Below are positions 7,231 through 14,337 of a stretch of DNA of 23,655 nt, piece after piece. Position 1 is the stretch's first letter. Each line of letters starts with the position of its first letter. Location: contig CAYPZU010000033.1 in assembly GCA_964415395.1 (NCBI GenBank), positions 1 through 23,655 of the forward strand. Reading direction: 5' to 3'. This DNA is from CAYPZU01 sp964415395 (GTDB lineage: Bacteria > Chlamydiota > Chlamydiia > Chlamydiales > SM23-39). The notes beneath the pieces were generated by a model. The model ran no database searches, had not been told where the DNA came from, and was given only the letters and a program-made list of their open reading frames with translations. A program made the translations under genes and the position numbers.

Positions 7231-8547
7231 CTATCGCTCGGGCGGCAGTTCTCTGGGCCAATATTTGTCGGAGATTTGTTTCTTGATCCCCACCTCTTCG
7301 AGTTCGAAGCACTCGGCAAGCGTCAGCCAGCCGAGATCCAGCGCCTCTTCGAGGCGGAGGTTCACCTGGAGGTTCATCATCCGCTCTTCGAAAAGATACG
7401 AATAGCGGAGCAATTTCTCGTCCCAGCGGGAGAGCTTGAACCCCATCCCCTGCCTTTCCCTCGCTTTCTTCGAGTCGGCGTAGAGGCGGATCATCGTGTT
7501 GGCCAGATCGCCGTGGTCCTCGCGGGTCACTTTGCCGATCACCTGCTGCTTGAGGCGGGAGAGCGAGCCGAACGGATCGATCGCGCCGTCATGCAGATAG
7601 AACTGCCCTTCGGTGATGTAGCCGGTGTTATCGGGGATCGGGTGGGTCACATCGCCGCCTGGCATCGTGGTGACGGAGATGATCGTGATCGAACCGCTTC
7701 CATCGATGTCGACCGCTTTTTCATAGCGGGAAGCGAGGTCGGAATAGAGGGACCCGGGATAGCCCCTGTTCGAGGGGATCTGATCCATCGTGATCGCGAT
7801 TTCCTTGATCGCGTCGGCGAACGCCGTCATATCGGTCAGCAGAACAAGGACGTCTTTCCCCTCGAGCGCGAATTTCTCCGCAACCGCAAGAGCCATGTCG
7901 GGCACCAGCAAGCATTCGACCGCAGGGTCGGTCGCGCGGTGGATGAACATCACGGTCTTTTCAATCGATCCCGCTTTTTCCGCGTTGTCGATAAACGCCT
8001 GGTAGTCGTCGAACCGGAGCCCCATCCCGGCGATGATCACGACGTCGGCGTCGGTCTGGTTGGCAATCCGCATCAGAAGCTGGTTATAGGGTTCTCCTGC
8101 GACCGAGAAGATCGGGATTTTCTGCGATTTGACAAGGCAGTTGAAGACATCGATCATCGGGATGTTCGTACGGACCTGTTCGCGCGGGACGATCCTGCGG
8201 GTCGGGTTGAACGAAGGCTGTCCGATGTCGACTTCTTCGCCGACGATCTCTGGACCTTCGTCGATCGGATCCCCAGAGCCGTTGAGCCTTCGGCCAAGGA
8301 GCGAATCGCTGAAGGAGGCCCGGATCTGGCGCCCCAAAAAGGTCACCCGGTCTCCCGTTGAAATTCCCCGAGTCGCCTCGAAGACCTGCAGAGTGACGAG
8401 ATCGTCGTCGAACCTGAGGACGGAAGCGTAGGTGGAAGTGCCGTTGCTCTTATGGATCCGCGCCACTTCCCCAAGGGAGACGCCTTCAGCGGCGACGGTG
8501 ATCAGGTTGCCGCGCATGTCGATGATCCGGTCGTAGACTTTTCTCAT
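7231..8547 (-). CDS. atpB: V-type ATP synthase subunit B (regulatory head subunit)
   Basis: Subunit B forms the non-catalytic half of the alternating A3B3 head. The 438-residue product has the beta-barrel start (about 1-75), the segment LLGRRLNGSGDPIDEGP (about 83-99), and SVAGEPYNQLL (148-158) where a catalytic subunit would have a P-loop. It also has SLYSDLASRYEKA (266-278), whose Arg274 is the candidate arginine finger reaching into the A-subunit site. The C-terminal helical domain is complete. The missing P-loop is normal for this subunit. It overlaps the atpA stop by 4 nt (ATGA) and abuts atpD. Confidence 0.95.
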   Translation of the reverse strand: MRKVYDRIIDMRGNLITVAAEGVSLGEVARIHKSNGTSTYASVLRFDDDLVTLQVFEATRGISTGDRVTFLGRQIRASFSDSLLGRRLNGSGDPIDEGPEIVGEEVDIGQPSFNPTRRIVPREQVRTNIPMIDVFNCLVKSQKIPIFSVAGEPYNQLLMRIANQTDADVVIIAGMGLRFDDYQAFIDNAEKAGSIEKTVMFIHRATDPAVECLLVPDMALAVAEKFALEGKDVLVLLTDMTAFADAIKEIAITMDQIPSNRGYPGSLYSDLASRYEKAVDIDGSGSITIISVTTMPGGDVTHPIPDNTGYITEGQFYLHDGAIDPFGSLSRLKQQVIGKVTREDHGDLANTMIRLYADSKKARERQGMGFKLSRWDEKLLRYSYLFEERMMNLQVNLRLEEALDLGWLTLAECFELEEVGIKKQISDKYWPRELPPER

Positions 8548-10307
8548 TTCGCTTTCTCTTTGATTTTCTCTTCTACCGCTGCCATCGCTTCTTTATACCG
8601 GGTGGAGTGGAAGGGCAGGAAGTTGATATTTTTGATCTCGTTCTGCAGATTCAGAAAGAAGCTCCGCGCTGCGTCGTGGACGTCGAATTCGAAACGGGTT
8701 TCGAAGATCGTCTGGATGAGGCGGAACATTTCGATCTGCCGCTCGAGCGGGCAATAGGTATCCTCTTTATCGAATGCGTTCTGCTGCAGGTAGCAGAACT
8801 CGTACAGCTCTGATTTCAAAAAGAGAATCATGTCATCGAGCGCGACGCCTTCCTCGCCGACAACTTCCATCCTCTTTCCGATCTCGTCCCCTTTCTTGAT
8901 GATTTGGGCTGTCGCGCGCACTCTCTCCGCCCAGCCGGGGAAACGAGCGTTCAGCTCATCGCCCACTTCATTCAAATACTTCGTCCAAGAAATGAGCGGA
9001 TCGATCGCTGGGTAGCGCCGCGCGTCGGAGCGGGCGCGCGAAAGGCCGTGGAAGGCCCCGACGATCGCAAGCGACGCCTGCGTCACCGGCTCTTCAAAGT
9101 TTCCTCCCGCAGGAGAAACGCTTCCGCCAATCGTCAGCGATCCGGTTTTGTTGTTTTTCAGCTGCAGCACCCCGGCTCTTTCGTAAAAGGCTGAAATCCG
9201 CGAAGCGAGGTAGGCGGGGAACGCCTCTTCGCCAGGGATTTCCTCAAGGCGGCCCGACATCTCGCGCATCGCCTGCGCCCAGCGCGAGGTCGAATCGGCG
9301 AGCAGAAGCACGTCGAGCCCCATCTGCCGGTAGTACTCGGCAATCGCGGCTCCCATATAAACAGACGCTTCGCGCGCCGCGACCGGCATCGAAGAGGTGT
9401 TGCAGATCATCACGGTCCGCTTCATCAGCGACTCGTTCGTGTGGGGATCGATCAGCTGCGGGAATGTCCGAAGCACTTCGACCACCTCGCCCGCCCGCTC
9501 TCCGCAGGCGACGATCACGACGATATCGACCGCCGAATACTTTGAAAGGTGGTGCTGCATGACCGTTTTGCCTGCGCCGAAGGGGCCTGGGGAGCAGAAT
9601 GTGCCGCCCTTCAGAACCGGAAACTGGGTGTCGAGAATCCGCATCCCGGTGTCCATCATCCGGGTCGGGCGGATTTTCTTCCCTTCCATCAGAGCGTTCT
9701 TCACGGGCCATCTTTGAACCATGGTGAATTCGATCGGATGCCCTTTTTCATCTTCCCCTTGCGCCACTACATGGTCGACAGTATAAGCGCCCGCTTTGGA
9801 AACAGAGGCGATTTTCACTTTGCCGAAGAAGGAGAAGGGAACCATAATCTGGTGCTGGAACCGTCCTTCCTGGACAGTCCCCAGAACATCGCCGCGGGAG
9901 AGCAGATCGCCCGCTTTCGCGACAGGCTGAAAATCCCAGTTCTTCTGACGATCGATCGGCGGGAGATAGACGCCGCGCTGGAGATAGACGCCGGTTTCGT
10001 TCGCCACCTTTTCGAGCGGGTTCTGAAGCCCGTCTACAATCGAGGTGAGAAGGCCTGGTCCCAGCTCCGCTTCGAGGAGGTGTCCGGTAAAGCGGACGGG
10101 CGTGTTCAGCTTGATGCCGCGGGTGTCTTCGAACACCTGGATCTTGGCTTCCGTCCCTGCGATTTCGATCACCTCGGAAAGGAGCGACTCCCCTCCCACT
10201 TCGACCCGGGCGACTTCTCCCTGCCGGATCGATCCTTCGAAACGGACGTGAAGGAGGTTTCCGAATGCCTGCACCACCGTGCCGACTGCTGTTTTCTGTT
10301 TATCCAT
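8544..10307 (-). CDS. atpA: V-type ATP synthase subunit A (catalytic)
   Basis: This 587-residue subunit binds and hydrolyses or makes ATP. Visible features are the N-terminal barrel (1-75), the V/A-type bulge domain (about 115-190), the Walker A loop GPFGAGKT (241-248), the catalytic glutamate in CGERAGE (Glu270), the Walker B strand LDVLLLADSTSRWAQAMRE (331-349), and the SGRLEEIPGEE region. Length and motif order are normal for chlamydial and spirochaetal V/A-ATPases. The first 8 nt overlap the end of the DUF2764 gene without a clear Shine-Dalgarno sequence, so translation is probably coupled. Confidence 0.97.
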   Translation of the reverse strand: MDKQKTAVGTVVQAFGNLLHVRFEGSIRQGEVARVEVGGESLLSEVIEIAGTEAKIQVFEDTRGIKLNTPVRFTGHLLEAELGPGLLTSIVDGLQNPLEKVANETGVYLQRGVYLPPIDRQKNWDFQPVAKAGDLLSRGDVLGTVQEGRFQHQIMVPFSFFGKVKIASVSKAGAYTVDHVVAQGEDEKGHPIEFTMVQRWPVKNALMEGKKIRPTRMMDTGMRILDTQFPVLKGGTFCSPGPFGAGKTVMQHHLSKYSAVDIVVIVACGERAGEVVEVLRTFPQLIDPHTNESLMKRTVMICNTSSMPVAAREASVYMGAAIAEYYRQMGLDVLLLADSTSRWAQAMREMSGRLEEIPGEEAFPAYLASRISAFYERAGVLQLKNNKTGSLTIGGSVSPAGGNFEEPVTQASLAIVGAFHGLSRARSDARRYPAIDPLISWTKYLNEVGDELNARFPGWAERVRATAQIIKKGDEIGKRMEVVGEEGVALDDMILFLKSELYEFCYLQQNAFDKEDTYCPLERQIEMFRLIQTIFETRFEFDVHDAARSFFLNLQNEIKNINFLPFHSTRYKEAMAAVEEKIKEKAK

Positions 10308-11076
10308 ATTGACTCAATTGTTCTACTGCGGCTAATCCTTTCTCCCTATCGAACTGCATCCACGATTCGGCCAACAGAAGCCGGGCCAGGTAGGCCAGGA
10401 TCCGGTCGATCGAGAAATCGTAAGGCTCTTCCATTTCTTCGACCCGGTTGAACCGGTATTCCAAAAGGGCGCGGTCGAGTTTCTGGGGATCGGAACGGTT
10501 TGCTATAAATACGGTTTTTAAATCTTCATATTCCCGGGGCGGGGTGAATTCAGGAACGTCTTTCTGAGCGAGAATTTCGGCGATGAACGGATCCTGGGGA
10601 TCTTCGAACTGCAGCTCGCGGACGAGGTCGCGCCCAACCTGCTTGGCCCGAAGCCCCGTAAGGATCAGCCTGACTTCCCGCTCCATCTGGAAATAGGTCT
10701 TCAAGAACCCCTTCAGCTTCGCCTGCTCGTCCCGGAAAAGAGAAGCGTAGAGCGAGGAAAAATAGCGAAGGCGGTCCTGGGACGATTCATACCGTTCGAG
10801 GTATTCGACCAGATAAAGGGGAAGCCGGTCTCTCACGAGAAGCGCTTCTTCGAGATCTTTGCTGCCGTAATTCCCCCGGTCGTCCAGCGGAAGGCCCAGC
10901 CAGAATGCGCGGATATTGTAGAGGTCGATCGGCCGCAAAAGCCGCTCCGCCTCCCGAAGATCCTGGGGCGACAGATTCAGCGAGAGCATATCCTTCGCTT
11001 CCTTGAACGACATTTCGGGCTTCGTTCCAAGCTGGATGGGGGGAAATGCGGAAATGACGAAATAATAGGCCGGCAT
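10300..11076 (-). CDS. DUF2764 V-ATPase operon protein (CT309-like)
   Basis: This 258-residue soluble protein occupies the slot between atpE and atpA that CT309 occupies in Chlamydia trachomatis. It begins MPAYYFVISAFPPIQLG and is mostly helical, with many paired charged and aromatic residues. This matches the DUF2764 family found in the V-type ATPase operons of Chlamydiae, spirochaetes and Bacteroidetes. Because these operons lack a normal subunit C, the likely role is as its counterpart, linking the central stalk to the K ring. That role is inference from position. AGGAAA just upstream supports ATG 11076; the gene starts 6 nt after the atpE stop and overlaps atpA by 8 nt. Confidence 0.85.
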   Translation of the reverse strand: MPAYYFVISAFPPIQLGTKPEMSFKEAKDMLSLNLSPQDLREAERLLRPIDLYNIRAFWLGLPLDDRGNYGSKDLEEALLVRDRLPLYLVEYLERYESSQDRLRYFSSLYASLFRDEQAKLKGFLKTYFQMEREVRLILTGLRAKQVGRDLVRELQFEDPQDPFIAEILAQKDVPEFTPPREYEDLKTVFIANRSDPQKLDRALLEYRFNRVEEMEEPYDFSIDRILAYLARLLLAESWMQFDREKGLAAVEQLSQYG

Positions 11077-11082
11077 TCTTTC

Positions 11083-11709
11083 CTATACGTTGAAAATCAG
11101 GTCGCGGAAGTCGCGCCGGATGTACTGCGCGATCAGCTCGCGGACCACAGCATCGGAAATATCGATCGTGATCTGCTTCCCCTTGAGCTGAATCTGAACT
11201 CCTCCGGAGAAGTCGCCCACAGTCACGCTCTTCTGATGCAGCCTCTCGAGAATCCTCGCGGCGAGCAGGTCGTTGATCGAGCGGGGGCTGATCCCTTTCG
11301 GAATCACGGCGATGAACTCCTCCTCGATTCCCTTCTCTTCCATCGACTTCATAAACGAATTGAGAAGGCTTGCGATCACCTTGGGGTCGGCCATCTCCTT
11401 TGAAATCAGATGGGACAGCTCTTTATTGAAAAGCTCGGCCTCGATTTTCTGCTTCAGCTGTTCGATCCCCTGCCGGCAAGCCAGATTGAGGGAAGACTGA
11501 AATACCTTTTTCTTCTCATCAATTTCTTTTTCAGCCGCCTGAACCAGGGAGCGCGCTTTTTTCTGAGCCTCGTGGACGATCTCGGAAGCTTGAAGATGGG
11601 CGTTCTCGACGATTTCCCTGGCTTCCTGCTTCGCAGGCTCCAGAGTTTCCTTCTTCAAGGCGTCGCAGATTTTCTGTATCTTGTCTTTCCCTGTTTCCAA
11701 TCCTTTCAT
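11083..11709 (-). CDS. atpE: V-type ATP synthase subunit E (peripheral stalk)
   Basis: Subunit E forms the peripheral stalk that holds the head still against rotation. From ATG 11709 the product is 208 residues, which I recall as the usual chlamydial length. The N-terminal half (about 10-100) is a long charged helix with Ala/Glu/Lys repeats such as EIVHEAQKKARSLVQAAEKE. The C-terminal half is a mixed domain with GGVQIQLKGKQITIDISDAV (about 174-193). A reading frame from TTG 11733 would add 8 residues but lacks a ribosome-binding site. It is the first gene of the ATPase operon. A possible -10 TAAAAT (11741-11746, minus strand) lies upstream, with only a weak -35. Confidence 0.92.
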   Translation of the reverse strand: MKGLETGKDKIQKICDALKKETLEPAKQEAREIVENAHLQASEIVHEAQKKARSLVQAAEKEIDEKKKVFQSSLNLACRQGIEQLKQKIEAELFNKELSHLISKEMADPKVIASLLNSFMKSMEEKGIEEEFIAVIPKGISPRSINDLLAARILERLHQKSVTVGDFSGGVQIQLKGKQITIDISDAVVRELIAQYIRRDFRDLIFNV

Positions 11710-11719
11710 TCGAACCGAA

Positions 11720-11725
11720 CCCTTT
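11720..11725 (-). promoter_or_regulatory. Ribosome-binding site deciding the atpE start
   Basis: AAAGGG on the minus strand lies 10 nt upstream of ATG 11709. It lies inside the alternative TTG 11733 frame, which itself has no such site, so ATG is preferred. Confidence 0.55.
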
Positions 11726-11809
11726 ATTTTCAATCTTGGGATTTTACACTCCTCGCCGATTTCTCTGCATGGAATTTCAACCCAAAAGAAATAAATTTAT
11801 TCCATCCGG

Positions 11810-12253
11810 TTAGATCGGGACAGCGAGAAGACGGTCGATCGCTTCGCGCGTTCCGCATATTTCGTACTGCATCCAGGCAGGAGTTCTGGGACGGACAGTT
11901 TGGCGGCCCCAAACCACGCGGGCGGCAAGACACACCTTCTCATAGACTTCTTTCTTCCCTCTGAGATCTTCTCTTTCTACAGCATTCAGCGGGCGGCCAA
12001 GCCCTTGCAGGCGGAGAACAATTACGGCCAATTCCTGAAACCCTTTTTCCGCAGCCCGCCCCGCTTGCGAGGAATCGATGTTCCCAAGAGCTCTACGAAA
12101 AAGACTTAAAAGGCAGATATCTGGACGTTTGGAAGCAATCGCCTTGCCTTTGGCGCTGATATAGAGCGGGAGTCCCCTCGCGTCTGTTAAAAGTCCGTCG
12201 CAATTGAATAACCCGAAAGAGCGTCTGCAATTCGATAGATTTTCCAAAAACAT
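11810..12253 (-). CDS. Hypothetical basic protein
   Basis: I do not recognise this 147-residue protein. It is rich in Arg, Leu and Cys (Cys9, 18, 47, 108 and 133), with no signal peptide and no clear membrane helix. The N-terminal part (14-45) looks like short strands and the rest like helices. ATG 12253 is chosen because GGAGG lies 5 nt upstream; starts farther out (12265, 12334) lack such a site. It sits upstream of atpE in the same direction, 100 nt apart. C. trachomatis has two small genes (CT311, CT312) between atpE and tal, and whether this is a relative of either cannot be judged here. Confidence 0.7.
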   Translation of the reverse strand: MFLENLSNCRRSFGLFNCDGLLTDARGLPLYISAKGKAIASKRPDICLLSLFRRALGNIDSSQAGRAAEKGFQELAVIVLRLQGLGRPLNAVEREDLRGKKEVYEKVCLAARVVWGRQTVRPRTPAWMQYEICGTREAIDRLLAVPI

Positions 12254-12258
12254 CTCAC

Positions 12259-12263
12259 CCTCC
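12259..12263 (-). promoter_or_regulatory. Strong ribosome-binding site for the 147-aa gene
   Basis: GGAGG on the minus strand, 5 nt before ATG 12253, sets the start of the hypothetical gene. TATACT (12276-12281, minus strand) slightly further upstream could be its -10 element, though no good -35 is seen. Confidence 0.6.
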
Positions 12264-12341
12264 ATGGAAAATCGTAAGTATAGTAGAACAAAACGGTTAA
12301 AAGGCAAAGAAGAACAGAGAACTAAATTTTTCATGTTTTGC

Positions 12342-12370
12342 TAGAAAAAATTGTGAAAAAATTCTATAAG
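12342..12370 (+). promoter_or_regulatory. Candidate housekeeping-sigma promoter
   Basis: TAGAAA (12342-12347) and TATAAG (12365-12370) are separated by a 17-nt A/T-rich spacer, a good fit to the sigma-66/70 pattern. It would give a leader of about 60 nt for the first tiny exported-protein gene at 12439. Confidence 0.5.
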
Positions 12371-12393
12371 TGGTACTTCCGAGTCTGAGTGAC

Positions 12394-12407
12394 ATCGGAC
12401 TACCGAT
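12394..12407. repeat. Short inverted repeat in the leader of the first tiny gene
   Basis: ATCGG and CCGAT flank a 4-nt loop in the untranslated leader between the promoter at 12342 and ATG 12439. AGTC/GACT just upstream could form a competing hairpin. The stems are short, so a regulatory role is only a possibility. Confidence 0.25.
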
Positions 12408-12438
12408 TAGGCTGTATCTAAACCTTTGGAGAACCAAA

Positions 12439-12669
12439 ATGAAAAAATTCTCAGTGATCATGACTGTCGCCGCCCTTCTGGCGTCTAACGTGGCTTCTGC
12501 ACAACCCACAGGACAAAAACCAATGGGCCAGGGCGCGCAAGCTGCTACCAACACTGCTTCAGACGACTGGGCATGGGGTATCGGTCTGGGCGGTCTGGTT
12601 GTGCTCGGCGTTGTTGTCGGCGTAACAGCTGCTTCCGCCGCTTCAACCGCTCCTACCTTCTCCCACTAA
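12439..12669 (+). CDS. Tiny exported single-span protein, His-ended family (member 1)
   Basis: I do not recognise this 76-residue protein. Residues 1-21 are a signal peptide ending VASA before Gln22. A polar Gly/Gln/Thr linker follows (22-42), then WAWGIGLGGLVVLGVVVGV (44-62), a Trp-led, Gly- and Val-rich membrane segment with small-residue spacing suited to helix packing. The tail ends STAPTFSH. GGAG 7 nt upstream supports ATG 12439. It has its own candidate promoter and a UUCG-hairpin terminator, so it may be a single-gene unit. Three more genes with the same plan lie within 1.7 kb. Confidence 0.75.
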   Translation: MKKFSVIMTVAALLASNVASAQPTGQKPMGQGAQAATNTASDDWAWGIGLGGLVVLGVVVGVTAASAASTAPTFSH

Positions 12670-12682
12670 GAGAAACTGAATC

Positions 12683-12702
12683 GTCCCGGCTTCGGCCGGG
12701 AC
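12683..12702 (+). terminator. UUCG-loop intrinsic terminator
   Basis: GTCCCGGC (12683-12690) and GCCGGGAC (12695-12702) form a perfect 8-bp G+C-rich stem closed by the stable tetraloop TTCG. CATCTTCTTTAATT follows on the plus strand, a modest T-rich tail. It lies 13 nt after the stop of the first tiny gene. Confidence 0.75.
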
Positions 12703-12761
12703 CATCTTCTTTAATTGAAGATAGTTGCGCTGTTTCCCCTCATTTAGCTTTCTTAAGGCTA

Positions 12762-12790
12762 TTGCCTGAAACGTTGTCATGTGAGATAAC
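12762..12790 (+). promoter_or_regulatory. Possible promoter for second tiny gene
   Basis: TTGCCT (12762-12767) and GATAAC (12785-12790) are spaced by 17 nt. Each matches its consensus at four of six positions. The preceding terminator implies that a new promoter is needed in this gap. Confidence 0.35.
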
Positions 12791-12808
12791 GGAATTCAAG
12801 AGGGTTGT

Positions 12809-13063
12809 ATGAGAAAAATAGCTTCGGCGATTGCAGCAGTCAGCATGCTCACCAGCGCCATAGCTCAGGAAACTAGCCCAGGAACTGGAAGACGGCCTGC
12901 CTCCCGAAGGGGCGAAGCCGCCGGCTACAGCAGCCGCGACGCAACAGTCCTCTCAATGATGGGTTGGGGATTGGGACTCGCAGTTGGAATGGCCGCACTC
13001 TGCGCTTTGCTGGATAATAACACCAGCGGCGACGGCAGCAACGTACATTCAACAACTCACTAG
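12809..13063 (+). CDS. Tiny exported single-span protein, His-ended family (member 2)
   Basis: This 84-residue protein is unrecognised and follows the same plan as its neighbour. It has a signal peptide (1-19, ending AIA before Gln20), a PGTG-containing linker that here is arginine-rich (RRPASRR, 28-34), and a Gly/Ala/Leu membrane segment starting GWGLGLAVGMAALCALL (52-68). The Asn/Ser/Gly tail ends VHSTTH. AGGG lies just upstream of ATG 12809. Its stop is 7 nt before the start of the 246-residue exported protein, so the two are probably co-transcribed and translated together. Confidence 0.72.
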   Translation: MRKIASAIAAVSMLTSAIAQETSPGTGRRPASRRGEAAGYSSRDATVLSMMGWGLGLAVGMAALCALLDNNTSGDGSNVHSTTH

Positions 13064-13070
13064 TCTTTCC

Positions 13071-13811
13071 ATGCTTAACCTGCTTTTTCTCCTCTCCAGC
13101 ATATCTCTTCCCCTATTTGCTCAAAATAATGCGCCTTCTGCGCTCGAACAATCGGCTCCTGAAATCTGCTACTTCGTTCCCCCCGCCGGATGGGAAATCG
13201 CCGAGCCGAAAAACCTCTCCCACCACGTCCAGGTCGGATTCCTGGGGAAGGGTTCAGGCGACTTCCGCCCCTCGATCAATATCGCTTTCGAAGAAGTCGA
13301 CGTCCCTCTGAAAGAATATGTCAAGGCGGTGAAGAAAATCCAGACCGCCCAGCCGAATACACAATGGCGCGATCTCGGGAAATTCCCGATGAAAGCGGGC
13401 GCTGGGCGCCTCACCGAGATCACGACTGCGACCGCCTGGGGAGAGATCAAAATGCTTCAGGCTCTGTACGTCAAGAACGGCATGGCCTACATCCTGACCG
13501 GAGCTGTGCTCAAGCAAGATCTGCCGAAATTCCAGACCGATCTGCTCAATTCGTTCCGTTCCCTCACCCTCGTCCCCCACCTTTTCTCGCCGCTTCCTGA
13601 AAATTCCCGGACAGCCGACTTCCTCAAACTCTTCAGCTCCCTGGGACATTTTTCATCTGAAGAAGATGCGGAGAGAGCCCAAAAACAGCAATGGGACTCC
13701 CTTCAGAAAGCCGTCCAGAATGTTTCGGAAATGGGACCTTATTGGGACTACCTTGTTCTCAAGGAGGGGCATGCAAAGATCTACTCTTCAGCCTCCTCTT
13801 CAAATCGCTAG
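13071..13811 (+). CDS. Exported protein, possible PsbP/DcrB-like domain
   Basis: This 246-residue protein starts with a signal peptide (1-17, ending LFA before Gln18). Residues about 36-165 open with CYFVPPAGWEIAEP and alternate beta-strands with a helix (PLKEYVKAVKKIQTA). A second helix (QDLPKFQTDLLNSFRSL) follows. The pattern resembles the PsbP/Mog1/DcrB fold, in which a strand-rich sheet opens with a 'P-x-GW' motif. This assignment rests on pattern only. The last 70 residues are helical and charged. ATG 13071 is chosen because it begins a clean signal peptide; there is no Shine-Dalgarno sequence, so translation probably depends on the gene ending 7 nt upstream. The stop codon overlaps the -35 box of the next promoter. 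Confidence 0.7.
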   Translation: MLNLLFLLSSISLPLFAQNNAPSALEQSAPEICYFVPPAGWEIAEPKNLSHHVQVGFLGKGSGDFRPSINIAFEEVDVPLKEYVKAVKKIQTAQPNTQWRDLGKFPMKAGAGRLTEITTATAWGEIKMLQALYVKNGMAYILTGAVLKQDLPKFQTDLLNSFRSLTLVPHLFSPLPENSRTADFLKLFSSLGHFSSEEDAERAQKQQWDSLQKAVQNVSEMGPYWDYLVLKEGHAKIYSSASSSNR

Positions 13812-13836
13812 ACAGAATTCAAACGACCTGTAGAAT
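13809..13836 (+). promoter_or_regulatory. Promoter for the tiny-protein/lipoprotein/tal unit
   Basis: TAGACA (13809-13814) and TAGAAT (13831-13836) are separated by 16 nt, and each matches its sigma-70-type consensus at five of six positions. It is the best promoter-like sequence in the window. The next gene starts at 13885, after a leader of roughly 40 nt. Confidence 0.6.
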
Positions 13837-13884
13837 GAAAAGAGAACGTTAAAACGAGTTAACCTGCCTGTTTGGGGAGTTCTT

Positions 13885-14109
13885 ATGAAAAAAGCCATTC
13901 CTTGCCTTTTAGCTATCTCACTGTTTGGAACATCTCTTGCGGCCCAGGAACCTGGCACAGGCGCTGCCCAGGCCAGCAACACAGGAAGGAGCAACGCATG
14001 GCAGGGCTGGGTCTTCGCAGGAGGAGCCATTGCAGCCGTCGTTGCGGGAGTTATTGTAATCGCCACCCACAGCGGCTCTGACCAGGTCAATTTTAACCAC
14101 ACTCATTGA
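13885..14109 (+). CDS. Tiny exported single-span protein, His-ended family (member 3)
   Basis: This 74-residue protein is unrecognised. It has a signal peptide (1-20, ending LAA before Gln21), a PGTG linker (23-26), then NAWQGWVFAGGAIAAVVAG (37-55) continuing as a membrane segment to about 61. The polar tail ends NFNHTH. The block N-x-W-Q-x-W-x-F-A-G-x-A-I is shared with the next gene, so the two are close paralogues. GGGGAG (13874-13879) supports ATG 13885. It heads a compact run that ends with tal. Confidence 0.76.
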   Translation: MKKAIPCLLAISLFGTSLAAQEPGTGAAQASNTGRSNAWQGWVFAGGAIAAVVAGVIVIATHSGSDQVNFNHTH

Positions 14110-14121
14110 TCCAAGGGAATT

Positions 14122-14337
14122 ATGAAACAAATTACCGCTTTTCTCACTGCAGCAGCCCTTTTATCAGGGACCGCCCTTCAGGCTCAGGCCACCGGCGGCG
14201 GCGCTGCCAGCTCCACCACAACGGCAAAAGGGAACAACTGGCAGAACTGGGCCTTTGCGGGCAGCGCGATCGTGACTGCAGCAATCGGGGTATTCGTCGT
14301 GACGATGAATAACGGCCAAAGCTCCCAATCCCATTGA
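14122..14337 (+). CDS. Tiny exported single-span protein, His-ended family (member 4)
   Basis: This 71-residue protein is unrecognised. It has a signal peptide (1-21, ending LQA before Gln22), the linker ATGGGAASSTTTAKG (23-37), then NNWQNWAFAGSAIVTAA (38-54) continuing as a membrane segment to about 61. The tail MNNGQSSQSH follows. AAGGGA in the 12-nt gap after the previous gene is its ribosome-binding site. Its TGA stop overlaps the ATG of the lipoprotein gene by one base (TGATG). Confidence 0.76.
   Translation: MKQITAFLTAAALLSGTALQAQATGGGAASSTTTAKGNNWQNWAFAGSAIVTAAIGVFVVTMNNGQSSQSH

Noticed and set aside
5747..8361. Two long plus-strand frames (about 455 codons each) antisense to atpI, atpD and atpB
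   Set aside because: They are mirror images of well-defined ATPase genes, have low-complexity composition and no recognisable domain.
12984..13070. Longer N-terminus for the 246-residue exported protein
   Set aside because: It would overlap the preceding tiny gene in another frame and bury a clean signal peptide that starts at ATG 13071.
13850..13866. GTTAA/TTAAC inverted repeat in the leader of tiny gene 3
   Set aside because: Only 5 A/T-rich base pairs; not distinguishable from chance.
12439..14337. Sortase, exosortase or rhombosortase substrates
   Set aside because: The membrane segments are not followed by the Arg/Lys cluster and lack LPXTG, PEP or GlyGly motifs at the right place.
12439..14337. 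Type-2 toxin-antitoxin or bacteriocin-immunity cassette
   Set aside because: All four small products carry export signals and the same plan; there is no toxin-antitoxin pairing, leader cleavage GG site or dedicated transporter nearby.
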